Positions 54,277-64,000 of a DNA stretch of 64,000 nucleotides are shown here, in pieces; position 1 is the first letter of the stretch, and each line of letters begins with the position of its first letter. The notes beneath the pieces were generated by a model that did no database searches, was not told the origin of the DNA, and was given only the letters and a program-made list of their open reading frames with translations. The translations under genes were made by a program, and so were the position numbers. Source of the stretch: Crotophaga sulcirostris (lineage: Eukaryota > Chordata > Aves > Cuculiformes > Crotophagidae); contig VYZB01000095.1 of NCBI GenBank assembly GCA_013397455.1, forward strand, positions 1,421,986 to 1,485,985, given 5' to 3'.

Positions 54277-56674
54277 TTCTGGAACAAGGCCAGGTGCTGA
54301 GCTCTTCCATTTTCATGTGAAATGTTTCTTCACAGGTGCTACTTGCTCCCAAACAGATTAGGACCAGTGGAAAATGCTCGACATCCTTTAGGATATCTAG
54401 CACTCATACTGTTATATAATTAACTCTCGTTACCACCTGCATTTGTTTAATTCCAGCAAAAACAACTTTCTTGCCAGTGACCTCACTTATGGAAGAGTGA
54501 AGAGCATGATGACTCAGCCTGAGGGTAGGTAAGAGCATTCACTCCAACACAGAATTGCTATACTTGGTGTTGAGGATATTTATTAGTAATTGGATTGCCT
54601 CTGAAATTACTCCAACAGTGGATAATCTACCCCCTAGAAAAAAACCTGGATGTTGTTTGCTGGCTCTGTTATAGCACATAGAAGAAAGGTAATTATTATA
54701 CATGCCAAATGCACTGGCCTTAATGTGTGCATGTTCAAAGCACTGTGTGTCATTTTCTTACAATGGTTTGGAGAAGGAGCATCCTTTAGAGAGAAAGTCT
54801 GTAGAGGAGATACAAAACAAGTCCTTGTTATCTCACTTGCCCTAAAAAATCTCAACTAAGCAGATGGTGGAAATTTGGGCCACTTTTAGAGTACTAGGAA
54901 AAAAGACCTTGTTCAAAAGGTACAAGAGGTGATCAGTACCCCTGCTTTGCATCAGTGCAGCCCATACACAAGCTGGGGGTCGTTTCTCCAGTTAGGTAGT
55001 GGATGGAATAAATTGCTAGGATTGAATTTGGCCCTGAATGAATGTGGAATGTTATTCCACATTTCAGAATGCATTGACAAAGGCTACTCTTTGTGTTCAT
55101 ATATTTTCCTTGTATGCTTATCTTTTGGTAGAGGTGCTACAGAATGTGTGGCATAGCTGAGGAGATTTTCTGCAAGGACATTTTAAGCTTCCAGGTAAGA
55201 AGGTTGCTCAAAGTCTACTATTATTATTGCCCTTCAGGAAAAACATTTGTGAAAATTCTGATTGCACTTACTTTAAGGCTTGTGTTATATTTATAAAATG
55301 AAGTGTTAGTGATTTGGGTTTCTCAGAAACCAATTTTGCTGTTTATCTGTAGGGAAAAAGGAAAAAAACCACAACAAAATAGAAGAACAAGCACATTTCA
55401 GAGGGTTTTCTGGTTGTACTGTTTAAGACAAAGCTTCCCATCTGCTACAATTCCATTAAATGCTAAAATGTGGAATTTTCAAGCTTGTGATTTGGGTGGT
55501 AAAGGTTTGAAGCAGTTCTGTTCACATTTACAGTTTGCATCCATCCAGGCATATGGGGATTGTTTATAAGATGCCTGAAAAAAGCCTAAATTTGTACACA
55601 CAGACAAGTTAATTTATGTTAATGAGTCATACTGACACATAACCCTCTAACTGTATGTCACAGACTTCTGAGTATACAAACATTTTCTGATAAGGAAATA
55701 TTCCATTATTAAACAGAAATTAATTTTAGAAGATAATATCAAAAAATAGCTACTACTTATCTCGCACTGGTATAAATCAAACTATTTTCCGCCCATGTCT
55801 GTCTTTATAATAATTTTAAATGAATATATTACTCCAATAATTAGCTGAGTATAAAACCCAAAAATATCCTTTCAGAATTAGCTCTCTTTTGGTCCCAGTT
55901 ACATAATGGAATAGTCTGGAATGGTTAGCTGGTCTTTTCATTAACAGACACAACATGTTTTAAGCTTCCTCCTACTTAGCACATCTTCACCCAGCCTATT
56001 TGTAGTACAAAGAGCACAACATGACCTGCATAGAAGATAATTATGTTCAACTTTCATAATACTGCAAATAATTACTTTCAACAAAAGGTATATCCTCAGA
56101 AGACACTGCATGCACTACGAGATTCCCCTAAACCTGAACAAATCAACAACACTTGCACCTAGAAACTGAATGTCTATATGGGCAGGTACTGATCTGTAAA
56201 CTTGTGCTGATTATAACAATGTGGATTTATGCTTTTAAATAGAAAACTTGCAAATGTGTGTGGAGTTAAGTTAGCATGAGTTTTGTAAAGTTGGTCAGCT
56301 CAAAAAGAGATTAACGCAGGTAGGTATGCATGTGGTCAATACACCTCTGGTATTGAATTCTAACTACAACTTGCATCTGGCCTGATTTTTTGCCAGTCTC
56401 AGCTTTGCTTCTGACTATTTTAAAGTGATTAATAAAATACCATATTCTATATAATGGGAAAATTCCCAACTCAAACCAATCCTACCTGCAGTAACGAAGA
56501 ACAGTCGTAACTCAGTGATGACAAGGACCTAAACAACTAAATGAAATTCTAACGGTTGACAAGCAAAATGAGTTTCATGTCAGGATATAGTAGCTTCTGT
56601 ACTTCCTAGTAATTAAATGGAAAAATGAAATTGCCATCTTGATCCTTTTTTTAAAAAAAAATATGCTTAAATTT
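54277..56674. other. non-coding, no gene seen
   Basis: AT-rich sequence with short unrecognised open frames. The frames 54634-54855 (-) and 54650-54859 (+) cover almost the same bases on opposite strands, so at most one could be real and neither is recognised. Confidence 0.55.
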
Positions 56675-56731
56675 TTGGTAGTTTCTTTTGCTAATTTTGG
56701 TAGTTTCTTTTACTAATTTTGGTAGTTTGAC
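56675..56731 (+). repeat. 22-bp tandem repeat, about 2.5 copies
   Basis: Unit TTGGTAGTTTCTTTTGCTAATT starts at 56675, repeats at 56697 with one G-to-A change, and starts again at 56719 as a partial copy that diverges after TTGGTAGTTT. It is a minisatellite-like local duplication and a likely length-variable site. Confidence 0.85.
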
Positions 56732-56830
56732 AGTTCTTCAGTTCTTTTTTAAATAAAAATTATTCAGAAATATGATTAAAGATTATAAGATACGGTTGGA
56801 TATTTCACACCATATAGTATAAGACTAAAG

Positions 56831-56855
56831 AAAAATCTAGCAAAGCTAGATTTTT
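56831..56855. repeat. perfect inverted repeat (11-bp stem, 3-nt loop)
   Basis: AAAAATCTAGC at 56831-56841 pairs perfectly with GCTAGATTTTT at 56845-56855 around AAA. On the + strand it resembles a stem followed by a T run, but bacterial-type termination is not relevant in a vertebrate nuclear sequence. It is most likely a chance or replication-slippage palindrome. Confidence 0.7.
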
Positions 56856-59800
56856 TTGTTCCTACCCAGACTGCAAGTTACTGGAACAGAAATCAAATGT
56901 GTGGAAGGTTACAGAAACACATTTCTTTTCTTCCCTTCACACTTCTGAATAGCTTAGACAGCCCTCGAAGCTTCTAAATCGTCAGAATTAACGCAGAAAG
57001 GGAGATGCAGTCCTCTCAGGAGCTTTTGTGGCAAGAAGGCTGCTATGGCAAAAGCTATCAGAGAGATGGAAGGGGAGCACACACCTGCTGGCAATGTTTC
57101 CCCTGTGGAGATGCTAATTGGAAAGCAGAGATGGAAAATAAGAGAAAGGAGAATGCACTTCAAGACAACAAAACAATTATTAAAGAATTATATGATTAGT
57201 GGAGTTTTCCTTCCTGAAAAACTACTGAAAGACTCCAGGTGTGAACAAGGTTGTTCTGTAGCAAGCAAGCTGAGCTCCACCCTCCCAAAGCAATGCAGTT
57301 GGGTTGGCAGTCAGAGATGAACAGGACTGATCTTGATGCCATGATGGCTTTAAAGGACAAGATTGTGCTCTTGTATTGGTAAGGAGGAGGACTGGGTTCA
57401 CAGAGTATACAATTCTGCAGATACCAGTATGTCACACACTTCCATCTACAGCAATTTCCATGCACCTTATTAAAAGCAAAATAGAGCTACAGTCTTGATA
57501 GTCTATTTTTTACCTCCTCCTTCTTTTGATAATCCATGCATCATCTGTACATTTCTATGCTAGAGGCAAAAATGGAAAGTCTATTGCTTATGGTTTCTTC
57601 CCAGCCTCTGTTTTTTTTAAAAAAAGTTATATATTCAGTTATTTTTCTCACAATCTCATCTGAAATTTCTCAACCTTCTTTAACATCAAAGCACTATTTT
57701 TGTCTTGCCCAAAAATATCTTGAGAAAAATCTTAATTGTATTAAATTACCTAATGTTTATTCCATGAGATACTTATTTATGGTGCTGTTTGAAACAACAT
57801 GGGAATACTCACAGGGTTGTTTTATTTTAATTTAACTGCAGCATAAATTTTGTGAAATCTATGACAGACACATGGCAGCATATATACTGAGGTCTGGCTG
57901 AATATGCAAAACCAGAGCAAAAAGTCACTCCCCCCTACCCAGAGTTTAAGGTATAAAAGATATAAAGCCTATGATATAACTCTCTGTAATAAACACATTT
58001 CAATTACAAATGCCATTATTTTATATTTAAATATGTCTGCAATGCCACAACAATCACTGGAAGATATATATAAGATATATACACCTCTCTGCATCCTGTG
58101 TCTTTCTACCTGCCCTGGAAAATAGCTTTCTCCTCTCTGTTGTCCACCAGATATACTGAAGGATGTACTGGAAATCTGTGACATATGAGTACAGATTCAC
58201 TAAGCCTAAAGAAGAAAATCTTACTGTTATCCAGTTATCTCAAATTACAATCCAATCCCAGCTAAGTTAAAGATCAGATAAAAGTATTTATAATATCAAA
58301 AATAGACCAAATGGTAACAAATTAAATTGGTGAATATATAAAACTACTTTATGTCTCCTGAGACCACATCAGAAAGCCATCTCCTGCACTTAACTTGCTA
58401 GTGAACATCTCTGATTCAGAAAAACATAAATCTTTTCCTTCTCTTCCTTCTTTCAGTAGTGACAATTTGTTCTTCTGTAAACCACGCATGATACCAATAT
58501 TTGATACCAAAATACCAATGATACAAAAAAATTGTCTACTGTTGGATCATGGGAGAAAGTAGAGCCTGCAGCAACCAGCCATGCTGCAGCATTAACAAGT
58601 TTGGGGCAATGGATATTTCATCTCTTACAGTGCACACTGGAACACATCCAAATAGCCTTTTAAAATTTTAATTGAAGTTTTATATACGTAATAACCTGAC
58701 TACTGAAATGCAAATTAAAAATAATTACTATTGCTCTCATATATCTATCTTCTATAGGCATGACTTGTCCTACAGCATAACAACTGATAACTACTGGGGG
58801 CCTGGAGGATCATTTCAGCTTTGATGCCTTATTCCTTCAGAAGAGGGGAACTAGGGAAAAGAAGGCTGGAGAAACATTTACCTCCTATTTCCATTTAACC
58901 ATTCAAGCTTAAAACTCTATTCCTGGTCTTGCAGGATCCTGCACATGAAGCACTTAAACATATAACTGCAGATTCTCCTAGGACCCAGTGCAGTAGCGTT
59001 CTTGTTTCCTCTTGAAACGTGGTACAATCAACTGTATTTCACTGTTTATTTTCTCCTGTTCATTTTACTATTCTGTTTCAGACACAATGTGCTCAAGGAG
59101 GGATTTCTAAACTCTGCTACATCTCTCAGCACTGGTGATACAGAATTACTTCAAAGTATTGTGAAAAGGGTAATTGAATAGCTAAATTTCTCCTCAGACA
59201 TCTCCATGTCCCTTACGTATGGAGCCTGACGCTGCAGTAAAACACGAACAAATTAAATCTGATAATCCATGAGAGCTGATGATGCAGGCTGAGTAGGACA
59301 AATTTGTGGATTATTGTGGCAAAGACCTCATCTGAAAGAAAAGGTAAAGCTCATTCTGTGGAGTAGCAGGTGAGAAGCACATTTAGCTAACCTGATGTCA
59401 CCTAATTATCCAAGCCTTCATAGCACTTGGGGAACAGGGCAGTAGTGTTTTGGTTGATTATTTAAAGCACTTTGCCTTTCAGAACAACGTCACTTATATC
59501 TTTCCTGAATTTTGCCTGTGCCAGCTGCTCCTTGTCCACAAGCTCTGTTCCTCCAGGCTCCATAAACCTGATAGAGAATGTGAGAAGTTTGCAGAGTTGA
59601 TACATAAACTCTATCTTCCCAAGAAAATGCCATCTGTATTACATGCTAAAATTAACCAAATCTAATTGGTTGCTACACATAGAGCATGATATGCTTTGCT
59701 TGATCAAGTAACAAATGTATTAGTAGACTTAAACTGTTCCATTATTCTCCATTATGGAAAGTGATCTCACCCTATTAAATCCGCGGCATTAGAGCTGCAC

Positions 59801-62800
59801 TGCTGGCTGCACAACGGGAAACAAGGAGCCTGCTCTTACATGCCGAACAAGGTGACCCAGGCCAGCCCCAAGAATCATGGCTCAGAATTAACCAAAAGGA
59901 AACAAACCTATTTAAAATACAAATTCTGACCTTTCACATCTCTTGAAATTTATTTGCACGTAGAGCTTAATTTCTCTAAGTCTCAGAGACAGCCATGGAT
60001 ATTGAATAGCACAACTTTCACATCGATTCACGCTTCCTATGACAGAACTGTTATTTTTCTTCAGATCCTTTATGTAGAGTGACCCTGGTCACCACCACAG
60101 CTTCACAGCTGGAGAATTAGGACACTGAAATCTGTTACTTTCCCTTTTCAGGAGAAGGCAAGTAGCAAACCAGAGACAATGCAAAGAACAGTTCAAAGGG
60201 GCAAGTGCTTCACATGATTACCCCTTCTGCATCAGCACAGGAAGCTGCCAACATGGGAAATGAAGCCTCTGCTTCATCCCTAATCCCTCCAGCAGCCCAT
60301 AAAGCAATCAAAGAAAATATCTAACTTTCCTAAAAAACTTTATCACAGAATTGTGTGCTAGCACATTTGGTATAAAATATGAGCCGAGATGTGCATCTGC
60401 TACAGTAAAGAAATACGATAGAACTTTTTAATATATTAAATGATGCTATATTGCTTAAAATTCCATTTTAATTTGAAACTCATTTGATATTAAAGGCAAG
60501 TTTAAAAAGTTATTATCTAAGGTTTAATTACATACATTATGTTTGTAGCCTTAGGTATTGCAGGTAGTTCTTTAATATATCCTGCAATATATTGAGTTCA
60601 TGTAGCAATCATCTAATTCTGCTTGAAGAATGTTCCGGATATAATTATGAGAAAGAAATTTAGAAAATCCAAAAGTTTTGAACATTGAGTGAAAGATGTG
60701 TACACACTATTGTAAAAAGGCAAGACTCAGGTCATGCAAAAACTTGGCAACCTTTCCTCTGACAGCAATGGATTTGGGTCAATCTACAGAGTACTTTCAA
60801 AGTTTTTTACAGCACATTAAAAGCATATGGGCTGTCATCAGCGCACTATTGATTCTACTCTTGACAGTCAGATATCACATTAAAAATAGAAGTCCTTTCA
60901 GGCTGCAATATGAGTGTTTGGAACTTTATCAGATATTTCCTCTGAAGGATGTAAAATATCAAATGGACCTAAACATTTAAAGGGGGCAGCACCTTCCCTC
61001 AACCGCATATGGTGGAGAAGGTGTGTAGGATGAGTTGCAGCTGCAGAGAACCCATGGGTCTGCAGACAAATTGCAAGCACAGGCTAGGAATATTCAGATT
61101 TTCAGTCCTGTGTCAAAAAAGCTGGAGATTTGATGGGGAGTAATGACTCCCCTTAGTTTCCTTGGCACCTACCTTTCTACAAACATCAAGGTATCCAAAG
61201 TTGCGCAATTTCGAGAGACCAAAATTCATCAGTGTATAAAGGGCTGTGTAAAGCTAGAGCCATCTCCACCGTGGTTCTGAAATCATGTTATGTTGTTCTG
61301 TTCCAGTCTGGGGACTGTGGGCCCCTTGCTTTCCAGTGGGTTGAGGTTTCACTCGAGCAGGTGAACACCTTTGTACACCACCTAACACTGTTCACAGAGA
61401 ACAAAAGGGGTCAGATAGCTGAATTGCTAAAGATTAGCAGTCAGGACACACACTGAGGGGTTTCTCACACAGACAAGCTGGCAGCATTTCTCCAGCCAAA
61501 ACGTTGCCCATTCCAATTGCTACTGAAGTACTACATGAGTGATCTGGGCTTTGCCATAAATAATTTTACCTTTCCAATTTCACCACATTAGCCAGTACCA
61601 GGAGTATTGGACTTTCAGTGAGACTTAGCCTCCTACAAGTCAGTTTTGTGAAATTAGTAGTTAATGACACAATGAATTTGCTAAATTGCTTAGGAACTTT
61701 TGAAAATACCAAACAGCTCCTATTTTCTTTCATTTCTATATATTTATTCCTCTTTTTATTAAAAAAAAAAGTCCTGACTTTCAGATATTTTTTAAATTAC
61801 GCAGAATTCCTGCCCCGTTATGAATATTACTATCTGTGCTTTTCTTTCATCTTTAAGCATGAAAATCCAGAAAGATGCACTCAAAGCCTATTCTATATCT
61901 CATTTTAATATTTTCTGTATGACATATCTTGTGCAAGCCCACACCTGAGTATCACTGAAGAAGAAGAAAACTGCAAGTAATGCACAAAAATTTTGAATTA
62001 ATAAAAATGTCTTCCAGAAAAGGATTACATGGAATTTGATCCAGCACAGGAAACATAGCTCCTTATTTCCTTCAATGCACATGGAAATATTTCTGAACTA
62101 GAGCTTCTGATTTTGCTAAATTATCAGAGAACATGGCAGTATCTAAAATTCACACCTGGGAAGGACCAGGACAGAATCTTTTCATTCCTTATCTTCATTT
62201 CCTGATTATTTGATAGTGCTGTGTTCACCAAGTGTTTAACTTAGAATGTTTGCTTAATTAAAAGCAATCTTTGCAATAGAAATACACTGCATAGTGTGTT
62301 TTATTGTGAATCATGAAGAGGGGACAAAAGGAAGCCAAGCGAAGCTGTTATAGAAATATTCTACACTGAACAAACAAAAAGATACAGAGTTTTCATTTTT
62401 TTTTGTTCCATCTTTTTAAATGAATGCAAACTTTTTTTCCTTGTCATTTAATTTTAAATTAGTCTAATCAGACATCTGCTAGGATCTGTCTGAATTAACA
62501 AAAATGAACAAAAGTCTGATATGAGCACTCAAGTACTGCTTTCCACAAATCACATTAACTCACATGGACAGTTTGTGGAACTAATTGAACATCCCTAGCA
62601 CAGTATTCTAGACTTCCTGATTTAACTTTATTATAGTCAGATGAAATAACAGTATAAACAGAAACATGTTGCTAAGGACTCAGCAGCGTACAGTTCTGAA
62701 GTGGTTCAATAGAAGCAGGATGCTTATCCTATTTGATTATCTCTATTAGTGCTCCTTTAAGGTGGAAAGAAAAGCAGAGTTTCTTTCAAAGGCCTATGTT

Positions 62801-62985
62801 TTCTTTTGAATAATAAGGTACAGTTTACTTCTTAGAATTCCATTGCAATTTTATTCTTACCAGTCCAGCGAATGCTGATACTGTGGTGAACTCTCCTTCC
62901 TGGTTACTGCCAAAGCTGTATAAGCAACACCTGTGAAGTTTTCATGAATTTTTCAAGTATCCATAGCTCTAGCATTGCTTTAGGG
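56856..62985. other. non-coding, no gene seen
   Basis: AT-rich sequence. The open frames 56954-57163 (-), 57005-57199 (+) and 57045-57320 (+) overlap and are unrecognised. The frame 60696-60980 contains one hydrophobic run but no recognisable membrane-protein family. No named repeat was found. Confidence 0.55.
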
Positions 62986-62986
62986 A

Positions 62987-63018
<32 letters not shown>

Positions 63019-63020
63019 AC
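62986..63020 (+). repeat. (AAAAC)n microsatellite
   Basis: About six clean AAAAC/AACAA units flanked by A runs form the cleanest microsatellite in the window. Confidence 0.92.
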
Positions 63021-64000
63021 CCACAACCAAACTTTAGCCTAAATATCCCTTTTTTATGGATAATGGGAAATGAGGAAGAATCAGTAATTGGAAAAGTAAA
63101 AGTTGTTTAATATTGATTGTTCTTCTGAAGGATGAGGAAGCTTTTCTAATGGTCTCTGGGGGACAAAGGGAAGGGATATCTTTGTATTCCCAAAGGAGTA
63201 AGGAAAATATGGGGCTAAAATAGATTATAATTCTGCAAGAAATTACTAATGAGTAACTGAACTACCTTTGCAGCAATGGTGAAGGAAGTAATAACCAGGG
63301 TAATTGGGTTTATTTGGTTTCTGCTTAGCACACATCCAGCCCTCTCTTAAACATCCTGTCCCTTCATATCACTTTTATGCTCTTTGTCTTTCCTTTTATT
63401 TTTATTATGCTTGACTTGAGTCATTTCATGAAACTTGACCTTGTATTCTTAATCTCATCTACTTGTTCTGAATTGTTCATCTTCTTTATTTTCCTTCAAT
63501 AACTGATCTGTCAAACAGTCCACGTAAACATAACATCTTGGTCTGCAATGCCAACCCCTGTCTAACTCAGAGAGTAGATATACATTAATATAGATCCAAC
63601 AGCTCAATTCCTTCCTCTCAGAGAAATCAGCTAAAGAAATAATACTCTAGGATAAATTTTGTAGAAGTGCATAATCCTTTTACACAAATCCTAATGGTAA
63701 CTCTGTGTAAAAATTAATCACAACATGTATTTTCAGCTAAATGGGTTTTTTGTTTTTAAACAGATAAGGAACAGTAAGAGTTATGTGCAAGTTAGAAAAA
63801 ATAGTTCTTGTTTGCTATGATTTTTTTTTCTAAAAGGCTTTTATGCTCCTGCTGTGAAAATATGTCTCTGCAGAAATGTATTCTTGCAAGGAAAAAAATC
63901 CCGCATTTCACATTTCCTGTCAGTGACATTCCAATTCCCCAAGAGCAAACCAGACATTTCATTCAAGCCTAATGACACAGTAGCTGGTTGTTTCCTAAAG
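63021..64000. other. non-coding, no gene seen
   Basis: The stretch 63320-63500 is pyrimidine-rich on the + strand. No recognised gene, repeat or RNA was seen in the rest. Confidence 0.55.

Noticed and set aside
56831..56855. Stem followed by a T run, like an intrinsic terminator
   Set aside because: The window is vertebrate nuclear DNA, where this terminator type does not operate; the stem is AT-rich and has a 3-nt loop.
1..64000. Search by eye for CRISPR arrays, tRNA/rRNA genes, endogenous retrovirus pol/LTR motifs and telomeric repeats
   Set aside because: None seen. No regularly spaced direct repeats, no cloverleaf-like segments noticed, and no retroviral protease or YxDD context outside the CR1 fragments. 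Absence is only as reliable as a manual reading.

Overview
This window looks like bird (avian) nuclear DNA. The main evidence is the transposable elements. Every interspersed repeat I can name is a CR1 LINE fragment, and one copy ends in the tandem ATTCTATG octamer that closes avian CR1 elements. I saw no Alu, L1 or B1-type mammalian repeats. The sequence is AT-rich by eye and CpG-poor, with short A/T runs, as in avian intergenic or intronic DNA. There is no operon structure, ribosome-binding-site pattern, tRNA, rRNA or CRISPR array. The species and the neighbouring genes cannot be told from the sequence.

I find no protein-coding gene that I can support. The long open frames (up to about 133 codons) have low-complexity or unrecognisable translations, and often overlap open frames on the other strand. 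The one frame with clear protein homology (37124-37441) is a decayed piece of CR1 reverse transcriptase. The window is best read as gene desert or long-intron sequence.

Layout: 1-1590 is unremarkable. 1592-1995 holds an old antisense CR1 3' region. 5.5-6.9 kb holds two copies of an unnamed ~65-bp repeat and, between them, an octamer-like motif cluster beside a small hairpin. 17207-17332 is a CR1 3' tail. 19.1-20.6 kb has two homeodomain-core-rich stretches. 23138-23966 is an old, internally deleted CR1. 31846-31904 is a long hairpin that, read on the minus strand, resembles a microRNA precursor. 33.4-33.7 kb is very AT-rich. 37085-37455 is the CR1 reverse-transcriptase fragment. 46.7, 49.5-50.2 and 52.4 kb are GC-richer patches. 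53998-54056 is a short antisense CR1 fragment, followed by a 10-bp hairpin. 56.7 kb has a 22-bp tandem repeat and an 11-bp hairpin. 62986-63020 is an (AAAAC)n microsatellite.

No set of genes works together here, and I found no convincing novel system. The observations most worth checking are the hairpin at 31846-31904 and the repeat pair at 5502 and 6840.
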